Both the position numbers and the translations under genes were made by a program. From the NCBI GenBank assembly GCA_947623455.1, contig OX392545.1:22542001-22606000 (forward strand): a DNA stretch of 64,000 nucleotides, in the 5' to 3' direction. This DNA is from Mimachlamys varia (lineage: Eukaryota; Mollusca; Bivalvia; Pectinida; Pectinidae). Of this stretch, positions 10,700-23,013 are shown piece after piece (the first letter of the stretch is position 1; every line of letters begins with the position of its first letter). Under the pieces are notes generated by a model that was given only the letters and a program-made list of their open reading frames with translations, was not told where the DNA came from and ran no database searches.

Positions 10700-11480
10700 T
10701 ATACTTATATAGCCAATGGAGGTATAGCATACAGATATAGCATATAGAGGTATTGTATACATATATATGAACAGCCTATAGAGGTATCGTATATATATAT
10801 AGATACAGCCAATAGAGGGGTATCATATACATATACAGCCAATAGAGGTATCGTATACATATATACAGCAAATAGAGGTATCGTATACATATATAGATAC
10901 AGTCCATAGAGGTATCATATACATATACAGCCAATAGAGGTATCGTATACATATATACAGCTAATAGAGGTATCGTATACATATATAGATACAGTCCATA
11001 GAGGTATCATATACATATATAGATACAGCCAATTACAGGGGTGTAAAAATCCACTAGCCCGACGCCCGGGGCTAGTGGATTTCGGACCCGGGCTAGTCGA
11101 AAATCTGTGTCAACTAGCCCCGGGCTAGTGTGTGTTCTAGTCAGAAACTTACCCACTAGCCCTTGACTTGAAACATCGTTAATGAATCGTTAAAATGTAC
11201 AGCGCTTCTATAGGCCTACTTTTTGCCGATTTTATTCATCCCGACAACATCGCTTGAGAAATCTGTCTAAATTTAGGAGTTTCTGTGTGTCTAGACATCG
11301 ATGACTCGCCAGTGTGCGTGTTTACTAGGATGAGTATACCTAAAAGCGGTCACTCCAACAAGTATACAGCCAATAGAGGTATCATATACATATACAGCTA
11401 ATAGAGGTATCATATACATATACATATATATATACAGCCAATAGAGGTAACGTATATCGTATATACAGCCAATAGAGGAG
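10700..11480. repeat. degenerate minisatellite, units of about 30 bp, interrupted
   Basis: Repeated phrases of the form acagccaatagaggtatcgt followed by an ATATAC run, in units of roughly 28-35 bp. The array is interrupted at about 11035-11345 by unrelated GC-richer DNA, then resumes to about 11480. The overlapping minus-strand ORFs (YTIPLLAVY repeats) are translations of this array and not genes. Confidence 0.85.
11036..11345. other. GC-rich insert inside the minisatellite, with short hairpins
   Basis: Unlike its surroundings, this block has repeated 'actagcccg/ggctagt' words. A 10-bp perfect hairpin lies at 11051-11060/11069-11078 (8-nt loop), followed by two more related half-palindromes to about 11160. 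It looks like an inserted repeat element. No ORF. Confidence 0.5.
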
Positions 11481-11489
11481 GCATTGTAT

Positions 11490-12445
11490 ACATATATATA
11501 TGAGTCATGACGGGTATATGGCATATAAACATTAGAAATATGATTTGGTGTTGCAATAAAACTAGATATAAAGTATCTAATACATTGGTACATGTAAAAA
11601 CAAAACAATCTATAAAGTAACTAATACATACCGGTACAATATGTACGTTTACAGTTATAACTAACTACAAAATGAACTACTATCTAAGTAAAACATTAAC
11701 CTTGTTACCGCTACATAGGTGCCTTTTAAAAGTACAGGTATATTAGTACAACAGACATTCCTATAAGATATTTCTCTCTTTGCTTGACATCATATATTGT
11801 GACAGAGATAGCTCTAGCTTTAAAGCATTGTATACATATCTATATGACGGGTATATGGCATGTATATAGTAATACATGCAACATAAGAAATATGATTTTG
11901 TGTTGTAATGAAACCAGATATAAAGTAACTAATACCGTACTTTGGTACACGGAAAAACAAAACAATCTATAACCTGTTACTATGAAACTAGATATAAAGT
12001 AACTAATACATACCGGTAGAATATGTACGTTTACAGTTATAACTAATAGCTGTAGCTTGAAGGCATTGTATACATATCTATATGACGGGTATATGGCATA
12101 TATAGTAATACATGTAACATTAGAAATATGATTTTGTGTTGTGATGAAACCAGATATAAAGTAACTAATACCGTACTTTGGTACACGGAAAAACAAAACA
12201 ATCTATAACCTGTTACTATGAAACTAGATATAAAGTAACTAATACATACCGGTAGAATATGTACGTTTACAGTTATAACTAATAGCTGTAGCTTGAAGGC
12301 ATTGTATACATATCTATATGACGGGTATATGGCATATATAGTAATACATGTAACATTAGAAATATGATTTTGTGTTGTAATGAAACCAGATATAAAGTAA
12401 CTAATACCGGACTTTGGTACACGGAAAAACAAAACAATCTATACT
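11490..12445. repeat. tandem repeat, 236-238 bp, about four copies
   Basis: The word gcattgtatacatat recurs at about 11489, 11825, 12063 and 12299. The last three copies are nearly identical (periods 238 and 236 bp) and the first is more diverged and longer. A minus-strand ORF crosses the copies, giving near-identical peptides in successive units. That is a repeat artefact and I do not call it coding. Confidence 0.9.
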
Positions 12446-12483
12446 ACCAATACAGTGGCGACTGTTATATCAAAACTAGTTTG

Positions 12484-12730
12484 TTAGTCTGAAGCAAGCC
12501 TCTTGCATACAACATTTTTGATGGTGTTGTTCATCAGTGTGGCATGGATATCTACAGGCAGTATGTTGACTATCGTTTGAATAATGTCTTTTTTGTCATA
12601 TTTTGCATCCGTAGATATGCCGTTTGCAAGTAGGATTTTGTCCAGTTCTGGCTTGAAAACAGTCACTTTTGTTGCAGTTTGACAAGACGAAGCACCTTGG
12701 CCTGAAGATTCAATCAAAGTACTGGAAGTA
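12484..12730 (-). CDS. candidate terminal coding exon, unassigned
   Basis: Minus-strand frame ending in a stop at 12484. A good acceptor, ttggtttcag, lies just upstream (AG at 12732-12731). The exon would encode about 81 residues beginning near TSSTLIESSGQG and containing FKPELDKILLANG and DIIQTIVNILPVD, a normal globular-looking composition. I do not recognise a domain. No upstream exon was identified, so this could be the last exon of a host gene or a transposon relic. A more distal acceptor near 12755 would add eight residues. Confidence 0.35.
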
Positions 12731-12745
12731 CTGAAACCAACATCA

Positions 12746-13475
12746 TCGTAATGTGCTAATTGTATTTTTTTTTTTTTTTTTTGTGAACTACTTTGTTTGT
12801 GGTACTTAATATGAAAACATATAAAGATACATATGTTAAAGTAGAAGCACTGCATATGAATGAAAGGAATTGGCATTTGACAAAATATTGAAGCATTGCT
12901 GTCTGGATTTGTTCAATGGTGTAACAGTAAAAATGCATGTGGGCACTTACTGTAAAAGAAATATAATGCTGTGTTTATCAAGTAAGTGGTACTCGAACCT
13001 TGAGAACTAACAAGAGGCTTGCATTGATAAACAAGACTGGAAATGTGTGCAAGACATACATGACACTGCTTTCATATGCAGTCGTTGTTGAAAATAACAT
13101 ATTTCATTTTCGACCAATCAGTGGCAAAGGAATGGCTGTGATTTAATTTGTGTTTAGAAATGAAAACTTATACCTGTTTTGTATTGAAGACTTGACACAA
13201 ACCAAATTTTACTATGTGTTAATATCCAACATAAGAAGCCTCCATGTTTAATAGAATCAAAATTCAGTAAGAAAATATTATGACCATGTAGTTTATCATC
13301 ATGTTAGCGAACAAGTTTCATTGGAACAGAACAGGGGGGACACTGAATGCATTACTTTTAGTGAGATAAATACAGTATGCAGCATTTGATGCCACTTACA
13401 AAGGCTTAAGCTCAACTACTTGGTTTTGTTTTACTTCATGAATACATCAGTTGATATTGAATATATATATATATA
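12746..13475. other. non-coding
   Basis: A T18 tract near 12764-12782, then AT-rich DNA with no supported gene. Confidence 0.4.
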
Positions 13476-13652
13476 CAGTAAAACCCCACTTACTCGAACC
13501 CGGTAAACGCGAATACCCCTCATTCGTCGAACAGTTATTTTGGTCCCGACGGAGTTAGTACATATTCAACCAACCTCGGATTACTCGAATACCATGTATT
13601 CCTCGAACTATTTATCAGGTCCCCATGAGTTCGAGTAAGTGGGGTTTTACTG
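13476..13652. mobile_element. pogo/Tigger-like MITE, 177 bp, TA target site
   Basis: Starts CAGTAAAACCCCACTTACTC and ends with its complement, a TIR of about 25 bp with few or no mismatches. It is flanked by TA on both sides (13474-13475, 13653-13654). CAGT ends with a TA duplication are characteristic of pogo/Tigger-type Tc1-mariner elements. No coding capacity. Confidence 0.88.
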
Positions 13653-13869
13653 TATAATGAAAGTTTGTTGCGGATACAGATTTGATCCATTTATGCATGG
13701 ACAGTAATTTGGAAGTAATGACAAAGAATAAGTTAAGGCTTAATACAAGATTTATTGAGTATTTTCATGAAGCATTATTTCAATATGCTTACTCAACATA
13801 TTACATGTACAGTAAACTCGTTCATGAACAGTATTCAGAGAATGGTTTTGTAAATTGACATATATATAT

Positions 13870-15060
13870 ATTATTGATTAGGAAATAAAATGTTGCTAAA
13901 CAATGATATTAGTATTCAAAATAGAAGTATTGTTTGATGGAAAAGATTTTGAATCATAAACTCATAAACACAAAGTTGTTCATGATCATATTTCTGAAGT
14001 TGGCTTTTGAATACAATAATGATTGTATAATAATACTAACTCGAAATGGTGAGAGAAAGGTTTCTTATAAATTGATATATCAATTTATTCTTTGTAGAAG
14101 AAAAGTTTGTTGAACTATGACAAAAATAGGAACATTAGTTGGTAGGAAAGACTTTCACCATAAACACGAATTTGTTTATGATTATGTTTGTAAAATACCA
14201 TGATAATTGTATGAAAAACTAATTGAAAAATGTGAGAGAAAGGTTAGTTGTAAATTTATATATCAATTTATCTATTGGAGAAGAAAAGTTTGGCCAACTA
14301 TAATAAAAAAAAAGGATGGAAAGACTTTTATCATAATCACGAATTGTTTATGATTATTCTACAATACCATGATAATAGTATGAAATTGTAATTTTAAATT
14401 GTGAGGGAAAGGTTCACAATAAAGGGAACATTAATTAGCGGGAAAAACTTTAATCATAAACACGAACTCGTTTATGATTATGTTTCTATAAAGAAAAGTT
14501 TGGTGAACCATGACAAAAATAGGAACATTAGTTGGTAGGAAAGACTTTCACCATAAACACGAATTTGTTTATGATTATGTTTGTAAAATACCATGATAAT
14601 TGTATGAAATAGTAATTGTAAAATGTGAGAGAAAGGTTAGTTGTAAATTAATATATCAATTTATCTATTGGAGAAGAAAAGTTTGGTCAACTATGAAAAA
14701 AAAGGAGGGAAAGACTTTAATCACAATCACGAACTCGTTTATGATTATTCTACAATACCATGATAATTGTATGAAATAGTAATTGTAAATTGTGAGGGAA
14801 AGGTTAGCTGTAAATTGATACATCAATTTATTCATTGGAGAAGAAAAGTTTGGTCAACTATCACAATAAAGGGAACATTAACTAGTGGGATAAACTTTAA
14901 TCATAAACACGAACTCGTTTATGATTATGTTTCTATAATACCATAACTGTATTAAATTGTAACTGTAAAATGTGAGATAGCAATAAACATAAATTTATTT
15001 GTTAGAGAAGAAATGTCTGGTGAACTAAGAATAATTAAAATAGGAATGTGGCTAGTGGAG
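13870..15060. repeat. degenerate tandem repeat, units of about 165-180 bp
   Basis: The word 'gtgag(a/g)gaaaggtt' recurs at about 14050, 14231, 14400, 14626 and 14793. Each is followed by 'tatcaattta', 'gaagaaaagttt' and 'cacgaact/cgtttatgatta' words. Roughly six or seven copies with internal deletions. AT-rich; no genes. Confidence 0.8.
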
Positions 15061-15400
15061 CGTTTTACATGGTTTGTCGTACTAATGAATACACAACCTG
15101 CATACATAATCTAACACTCTCAATTTTAGCTCCAAGAATATGAGGTTATTTATGAGATACATGATCGATGTTGGTCCAAAACTGACTCTATTCAAAGTAA
15201 TACTAAAACCTGCCATTTGCCATTTGTTGGATGGTAAACAGTACAAGGTAATAACTTACAAAATGGTGCCACAATTTGTAAGAATATATATGCAATATAA
15301 TGGTATCCTCATTGGCTATATACATCACTGAAAGATTTCCTGTTAGAACTATAAAGGTTATAATCGCTTTAGTGAAGATTACTATTTGAAACTGATGCGT
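15061..15400. other. non-coding spacer between two arrays
   Basis: AT-rich. A short plus-strand ORF (15140-15331) has no support. Confidence 0.35.
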
Positions 15401-15403
15401 CTA

Positions 15404-16690
15404 AATGTGGTTTATATGATATGTATGATATACATATAGAAAGTTCCACATGTGACAACATTATAATTGTAGGTGATCAACAAAAACACATGGTATGAAA
15501 TATGGAGTAACTATGATATACATATAGAAAGTTCCACATGTGACAACATTATGATTGTAGGTGATCAACAAAAACACATGGTATGGAATACGAAAAAATA
15601 CCATATTGTAACTATGATATACATATAGAAAGATCCACATGTGACAACATTATAATTGTAGGTGATCAACAAAAACACATGGTATGAAATACGAAAAAAT
15701 ATCATATTGTAACTATGATATACATATAGAAAGATCCACATGTGACAACATTATAATTGTAGGTGATCAACAAAAACACATGGTATGAAATACGAAATAA
15801 TACCATATTGTAACTATGATATACATATAGAAAGTTCCACATGTGACAACATTATAATTGTAGGTGATCAACAAAAACACATGGTATGAAATACGAAATA
15901 ATACCATATTGTAACTATGATATACATTTAGAAAGTTCCACATGTGACAACATTATAATTGTAGGTGATCAACAAAAACACATGGTAAGAAATATGGAGT
16001 AACTATGATATACATATAGAAAGTTCCACATGTGACAACATTATAATTGTAGTTGATCAACAAAAACACATGGTATGGAATACGAAATAATATCATATTG
16101 TAACTATGATATACACATAGAAAGTTCCAAGAGCGACAACATTATGATTGTAGGTGATCAACAAAAACACATGGTATGAAATACGAAATAATATCATATT
16201 GTAACTATGATATACACATAGAAAGTTCCACATGTGACAATATTATAATTGTAGGTGATAAACAAAAACACATGGTATGAAATATGGAGTAACTATGATA
16301 TACACATAGGAAGTTCCACATGTGACAATATTATAATTGTAGGTGATCAACAAAAACACATGGTATGAAATATGGAGTAACTATGATATACATATAGAAA
16401 GTTCCACATGTGACAACATTATAATTGTAGGTGCAACAAAAACACATGTTATGTAATACGAAAAAATATCATATTGTAACTATGATATACATATAGAAAG
16501 TTCCACATGTGACAACATTATAATTGTAGGTGATCAACAAAAACACATGGTATGAAATACGAAATGATATCATATTGTAACTATGATATACATATAGAAA
16601 GTTCAACATGTGACAACATTATAATTGAAGGTGATCAACAAAAACACATGGTATGAAATATGGAGTAACTATGATATACATATAGGAAGT
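15404..16690. repeat. tandem array, about a dozen copies in two unit lengths
   Basis: The core, containing 'gttccacatgtgacaac' and 'aggtgatcaacaaaaacaca', repeats with two alternative linkers. A long linker with 'acgaaataatatcatattgt' gives units of about 115 bp, and a short linker 'atatggagt' gives units of about 93 bp. The two unit types are interspersed, which points to unequal exchange. Each core carries the palindrome CACATGTG. No coding. Confidence 0.92.
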
Positions 16691-16754
16691 GTTCACATTA
16701 TAAACCATTCATGAAATTATATTTGTAGATGACTTGCACACACGATAAATCCAC

Positions 16755-17039
16755 TTAGGCTTGCCTGCCTTCGTCCATTTCGCACACAATGTCGCCAACC
16801 TTGTTTGCTGACACTTTCAGTTTTGCTGTAATTGGAAAGAGAAGGAGGATGGCTTCCTCCAAATCTCTGTCATTCTTTTGTTCATCAAATGGCAAATGCA
16901 TTGCCTCCAGGAATTTTGTTGTCTCAACCACAAAGTCGCTGAAATTCCCTTGGCTGACCATAGCAAGCTCTATTGTGTTGCCATTTATTGTAATCCCTTC
17001 AATGGTCCCCTCATAGTCTTTCTCTGGGGCAGCAATGGT
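16755..17039 (-). CDS. candidate terminal coding exon, unassigned (94 aa)
   Basis: A strong acceptor (ttttcatattttccag, AG at 17041-17040) opens directly into a phase-0 frame of 94 codons ending in TAA at 16757-16755. The peptide starts TIAAPEKDYEGTIEGI and contains LAMVSQGNFSDFVVETTKFL, EEAILLLFPITAKLK and ends VCEMDEGRQA. It is acidic and amphipathic, and base composition is clearly richer in GC than the flanks. I recognise no family. It is probably the last exon of a host gene whose other exons lie upstream on the minus strand, beyond what I could identify. Confidence 0.45.
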   Translation of the reverse strand, partial: TIAAPEKDYEGTIEGITINGNTIELAMVSQGNFSDFVVETTKFLEAMHLPFDEQKNDRDLEEAILLLFPITAKLKVSANKVGDIVCEMDEGRQA

Positions 17040-17041
17040 CT

Positions 17042-18958
17042 GGAAAATATGAAAACAGACATGGAGTTAATAGAGAAAACAGATTCTAGTAATTGTTGTT
17101 CTGTCCAGTCCGAGGCCTCAAGTATGGCAGGATAAACCAGTTTGTTACTCAGCTTACTGTGCAACACAAAGCGACATAGGCAGGGAGTATAATGGTATGC
17201 ACTTGCAAAGAGATCACAGGTTGTGGGACATAAATCTAGATAAGTAACAATAAGATATAGAATGAGAAATACTAGTGGGGTGACACCTGAAGGGATGTCA
17301 CAGATGGAATGAGTGTAGAAGGTACACGTATGGAAGTCTAGTGATAGGGCGCTGGGCTCATGATTGAAGGATTGCGAATTCTAGTCCTGACCAGGGCACT
17401 TATTTTTTTGCATCCTTGAGCAAGATACTTTAATTACCTTGCTTTTTTCAGTTTCAAAAACAAATAGAACTAAGAACTAGTGAACCTACATAAGAAATAA
17501 GAAATGTCCATTGTCAAAACTATTAAGATGGCCGTATGTCAGCCATCTTTTTTTCTGAGCAGTCCCAAAATCAAAAGCTGGTAGTTAATAATCCTTTACT
17601 GACCTTGATGTTCAACTTACAGAAATGGGAAGATCTCCAAAAAGTTATTTCGCGTAAAGGGATGTAACTCCCTTAAAGGAAGTCAACTCTGAAATTAAAT
17701 GCTAATGCACAACTACAATGTACATACATGTAACATACTGATCATTCATGCGCTATATCAAATCTATCCAGACAAGCTTTCCCCATGAAGGGCTATAACT
17801 CCCTCAAAGGGGGTTGAAATCTTAAATAAAACTGAAATGCACAACTATACATAACATACTTCTCACCCATGTGAAGCTTCGGTGAAATGATGATGGCCTG
17901 TAAATGAAGACAGATATTCCAGACAAGTTTAATATTTGCATCAAGGGACAGTGATTTTGTTTGCCCATTTTTACAGCCAGGGCATAAGGGTGTTTCCCCT
18001 GGTCAAAATTTGTGCTTTTTCACAAAATGAAGCAAAATTCAAGAATATTTTCCCTATTTATCTGAAAATCCTACTTATTTCTCCCAATTCAATAAGGCAC
18101 AGGTTGCTGTAAAATCAAGGCAGCAAAAACACTGCAGGTACATAATCTCCCTTAAAAAAAATTTGAATATGAAATATGAACAGGATATATCAGTGTGACA
18201 TGAATGCTCCCACTGATATCCATATATAGAGAATTGAACACTTTTGGGTTTGTTTTTTTAATGTCCAATGGTGTATTACAGGGGTCTGCAATGTAGGTCA
18301 TACCATCTAAATGAAATGCAAAGTAAAATTGCAAATGTACATGTAAGTATGGAAAAAAAAGTCATAACTCCCTAAAAAGGGATCGAAATCTGAAATAAAA
18401 CTACATGACATATATATATTGATCGTTCATGTTAATTTTCATTGAAATCTACCAGTTAGTTAATTAGGAGGAGATATCCAGACAAGTAACTGCAGACAGT
18501 CAGAGTGATTACAGTATATCCCCTTGCTTCATTGCAAGGAGGGGGATAATAACTTCATTGCGGGAGGTATAACACCACTTTCTGACAGAAACCCTTTTTT
18601 TATACATAATGCCTATATTTAACAGATATATTCAATGCTGTTACCCAAAAAATTGAAACACCTCATGATCACCAAACCCGTAATATATGTTAAATATTAC
18701 AGCTGCTTAATTAAAGTCACAAACCAAATTTGAGGGAAATTGAAGAGAATGCAAAAAACTTAGGACATTTTGTACATAATGCCAGAAATTGCATTCCAAA
18801 GGGAGGTTACTCTAGTGAATATTTTCAAAACGGACAGAGCCATACCATACTATGTCCTGTCATTTTTGACGGGCATGTAAAAATTATATAGAATGTACCA
18901 TATTAGTTACATATATTTATATTTTGAAATGTTTAAATTATTTCAAGTAATGCTGTTA
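17042..18958. other. non-coding, dispersed-repeat fragments
   Basis: Contains 'gggctataactccctcaaa' words (about 17650-18380) typical of dispersed repeats seen elsewhere in the window, and an 'aagatggccgtatgtcagccatctt' hairpin near 17527. No gene supported. Confidence 0.4.
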
Positions 18959-19029
18959 TTTCTACCAGGAATTGAACCTGGGTCTCCCACCACAGAGTGG
19001 CAAGTGTGATTACCACTTCACTATAGAAA
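18959..19029 (-). repeat. tRNA-like sequence (tRNA pseudogene or SINE head)
   Basis: On the minus strand, a 7-bp acceptor stem (TTTCTAT with the 3' end GTAGAAA, one G-T), a short D stem (GTG/CAC), and a perfect T arm (CCAGG-TTCAATT-CCTGG) can be folded. The B-box GGTTCAATTCC is good and the A-box-like TAGTGAAGTGG is fair. The anticodon arm is poor and no standard anticodon loop forms, so this is a tRNA-derived repeat or pseudogene and probably not a functional tRNA. Confidence 0.5.
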
Positions 19030-21714
19030 TATATCATAGCAAAACTGACTTTTTCTTGGATATATGTTGCATTTGAAACGTAGACGTTTTTACTTTTAAA
19101 TTTTTATCATCCTCTACTTCTCATGTTACATATTAAGTTAATTAGCACAAACATTTCCAAGGAGGATCTGGATCTGCCACAGCATCTCCTTGCAGCAATG
19201 TAATGGGATGTTATATATATTATGCAGTAATGTAATGGGATCTCAATCATTAAAAGTTATGACTCAAGAGACCAAGCCTGTAAGGGCGTGGCAGACCCTG
19301 GAGTCATTGTAATTGTCTTTTGATGGCAAGCAATTGTATATTGGTATCAGCTCCACTATATGTCCACCTCATAGTGATGCTACCTAGTGAGGCAAATAAG
19401 CAATATCTATTGCTCGGTTTCAGTGAAGATTACTTGTTTTTTATCATTATAGCCAAATTGACTCTTTTTGACACAGGCCCAAGTTGGGTAAGCCCCGCCA
19501 TTTTTTTTTACAATTTTGAGTCCCCAACCCTTTGGGATGCTTCTGACCAAATTTGATCGAATTCAGATCAGCGGTGGCTATAAATAAGAGCCGACTGACG
19601 AAAATGTCAAGGTCACCAGATCAAAGGTCAAGGTCACCTGAATAAAGTTATTGGTATTGTAGCTCAATTTCAAGGATGAAATAAACTTGTAAACAAGAGA
19701 AATACAACATTTGTCATGTCATTAAAGGATAAATATTCTTAAATTTCTGGAACAAATTATTTTATTATTTGGCGAGATGAGAGGGGATGGTTCAAGTCTA
19801 TAACTCAAGATTACGAACAAATAAAGTATTGTCACGACCACTCCTATTGCAAAACAATAACAAAAATAGACGTACACAATATCGACACATGGTCGGACAC
19901 TGACAGCGACGGCAACAGTATAGAAACAGAATCGGACGGTAGGCCTATAGTACAGGTACAACTGGCCATGGTTTCTCAAACTGGAGAAAGAGTCGGCGAG
20001 TGGTAGAATTATCCGTGTTGGCAGAACGTTTACACAAGGATTGTGCCTGGTGTCATTATATGCACTATTATGCTGTTAAAAATATAACACAGAATGCCGG
20101 TAGTTGTTTTGTTCTAAAATGTTTTAGGCTTGTGGCATTCACAGTATATATGTTATGTTAAAATACTACCCACTTCAAAAACCTCCTAATAGCATCAAAG
20201 GAGACAACCACCCTAGACACAGTTTTACTGTGAATACTGAAATTTGTCTGCTAGATATAAAAATAACACATTTAATCTAGCAGTTAATTGCGAAAGGGTC
20301 GAGCCTCCTTAATGTCGAATGTTTGAACATGTTTTCCCAATAAGTATTGTGATACGTATCGGATTGGGGCATTACTGTATCATCCAAGCCCTAATCGGAT
20401 CTGTCCAAAAATGGACCATGCATAACTGAGCATCAAACGAAATTAACCTACCTATGATATTTGAGAATACAAGATACAAAGGTAACAAAATTTTCATGGT
20501 CAAAATCCAACATGGCCACCTGGCAGCCATTTTGTTTTTCTGATCAGTCCATATATCAATAAAGCGCAACTATGCACCACAGGGAACCTGCATATGAAAT
20601 TATGGAAAGATCCATTCAGTACTTCTCAAGATATAACGGTAACAAAATTTCATTGTCAAAATCCAACATGGCCGTCTTGCAGCCATTTTGTTTTCTGATC
20701 AAAACAGCACTACTAGAGACTAAAAGGAACCTGCATACGAAACGAGTAGATCCATCCAGTACTTCACAAGTTATGACTGTAGCAAAACTTGTTTAAGGAC
20801 GGACCACGGACGCAGGGTTATTTGAATAGCCCATCATCTGATAATGGTGAGCTAAATGTAGCAAGCGACCTTGTCCTGGCAACCTTGAGACTCAAACTTG
20901 TTCAAAATATATATACACATTGTATGAAGTCCCTATAAACCTGTTAAAGGGGCAATTGAGCGAAGTTTGTTTACTTTTTCATAATATCACCAAATATTTT
21001 ATAAAGTTGTCATACAGTAATCCTTGTGAACTATTCATGCAGATATTTTACAAAACTTGATGTTTTCCATGCATTTTTCAATAAATAATAAGGAAATCCT
21101 TAATCGTCCAACCCATGCAAATGAGACTATGTTTACAAACATCTCTAGATCTGAGCACTTTGATCCCACAGAGCATGTATGTTTTCAGGTTAACAAATTT
21201 CCCTTCAGAGGGCCCCTGTGTGTGTGGAGCTTTCAATCATATCTGTTTTTGGTTAGTTTGAAGTATACCAACACATTTTCTCTCGGGATCTAATAAAAAT
21301 CATATAAATACATGTTTATCATAATTGTTGACAACGTATTTCGTAAATCGTAAATGTGTGAAATCAAACTACTCATGCCCAATTGTTTACAACATTCATA
21401 CATGTGGTATATTTTGATGTCGCTATATCTGGCGCAGGCTTTCCCAATAATCAAACTGACCTCATCGGCTACAGAGTATCTAATCATCAAGTACGGATTC
21501 CTTTGTCTGAGTATGGGTATTTTTTATTCTAGTTGATTTTAAAAAACGTGGGTTCTCTAAATTGCCTCTTTAAACTTCAGTGGATAGACAAGCGGATGGA
21601 CAAGCAAACAGCATAAAGAGAAGCCCCCCTGCCCCCCCCCCCAATGGTGTATCTGTATACCAATTTCAGTTCAATTTACAATGTTAAATAAGTAGGTGCC
21701 CCAATGTATGTTAC
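19030..21714. other. non-coding, dispersed repeats
   Basis: About 19255-19680 resembles the repeat family at 46.9-47.9 kb ('aagttatgactc', 'aattttgagtccccaaccc'). At 20395-20800 three units of about 120 bp repeat 'ccaacatggcc...cagccattttgttttctgatca'. Small ORFs on both strands here are repeat-derived. No gene seen. Confidence 0.45.
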
Positions 21715-21895
21715 TTTGGTTTGGTTGGTTTATTTTGTCATTTAAGGATGTGCCAGGTTTTGAGGTGGAAAGCCGGAGTACCTGGAGAAAACCCACAGAC
21801 CTACGGTCAGTATGTGGCATACTGCCCCACATGCGATTTAGTGGTAGAATGTTGGAACACCTTAACCACTAGGCCACAGTGGCCCATTGTAACTA
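21715..21895 (+). repeat. dispersed repeat ('aaggatgtgccaggtttt' family)
   Basis: Shares 'ttggttggttt', 'aaggatgtgccaggtttt', 'ggagaaaac.cacagacctac' and 'agtggtagaatgt' with 31860-32065, and its second half with 48430-48590. The 3' part resembles the complement of a tRNA-like head. Probably a SINE family. Confidence 0.65.
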
Positions 21896-22304
21896 TGTTA
21901 CATACCAATGAATGTCAAAAACATGACAACCGATACTTACATTGAATATAAAGTTACATTTTTTTGTTAACCAACATACAGTTGATGCTGACACATAAAT
22001 TACGACTATTAGCCAAAGCATGTTTCAACATCAGGGTTCATCCAGAGAGAGAACAGCCACCCTTTGACAGTGTCCAATACTAGAATTTTTATATCACTAT
22101 GTCCCAATGTATATATGTTATTTGCATTGAACTGCTTCAGTTGGCATGCTTAGGCAATATGAATGCCAACTATACAAATGCAAATTCAATGAAGTACGTA
22201 AGCACTTACCGGTAATGCTGGATTTCCAAATTGGAATTCATAACGCCTGTGAATGCGAACTTAAAACAACTCAATACTTTTTCTCAGTTCTCAGTTTTTA
22301 GCTC

Positions 22305-22836
22305 AAATAATAATAATAATATACAATATTTGATATAGCGCCCTATCTAGCTAACATAAGCCACTCTTAAGCGCTTCACAGTACATAGATATACAATTCT
22401 TATACAATCAATAGATATACAATTCTTATACAATCAATACAATTAACACATACAGTTCTATCATATACAATTCTGAGGAGTTCGCAGGAGCTGCCTTATC
22501 AGGCGCTAACTTAACTTGTCCTGTACTACCTGGCTAATATCAACATGTGTGTGTGTGTATGTATGCGTGTGTGCTGGAGATGAATTGTGTTCTGTTTGTA
22601 GTGGGACCGTGTTTCCAACGGCATCTTTTATAGTGCCACCACACTTGAATGATACATCACAGATACTGCAACATCCACCCCAGACCATTTTATACTCCAC
22701 CTGGGTTGTTGAAGTTGTGTGGGCAGGAGAAAAACACTTCTCTGAATATTCCATGCGTATGACGATTACAGGGATCGAACCCCGGCCGCCTGCATGGAAG
22801 GTCGGAGTGTTAACCACTCGACCAATCCGCCCATAA
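22305..22836 (-). mobile_element. tRNA-headed SINE with LINE-type 3' tail
   Basis: The minus strand begins with a tRNA-like head (about 22836-22765) holding an A-box-like TGGTCGAGTGG and a B-box GGTTCGATCCC, the RNA polymerase III internal promoter. A unique body and CA/GT-rich stretch follow. The 3' tail (about 22392-22305), with tgtgaagcgctt and gcgctatat, ends in ATT repeats. This tail matches the end of the LINE at 57.3 kb, so the LINE machinery probably moved this SINE. The GT run at about 22545-22575 may mark a composite or an internal simple repeat. Confidence 0.7.
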
Positions 22837-23013
22837 TAATGTTTGGTTTAATTTGTTTTACGTCCTATTCATAGTCAGGGTTATTTAAGGACATCAGGGT
22901 TCACCCTGGACCTTGAGCATAATGAGAGAAAAAATCTAATATGAGAACAAAGCTAGATATTCAGAAAAAAACAACCAACCCATTCAGTATAGACACTGGA
23001 TGGTTTGGTTTTT

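Noticed and set aside
11840..12432. Two ORFs of 118-129 codons with near-identical peptides
   Set aside because: They are the same frame of successive 237-bp tandem repeats, with no domain or splice evidence.
15404..16690. CRISPR-like spacing of a conserved core with variable linkers
   Set aside because: Only two linker types that recur; a tandem repeat with two unit lengths.
18959..19029. Functional tRNA gene
   Set aside because: Acceptor and T arms fold, but the anticodon arm does not give a standard loop. More likely a tRNA-derived repeat.
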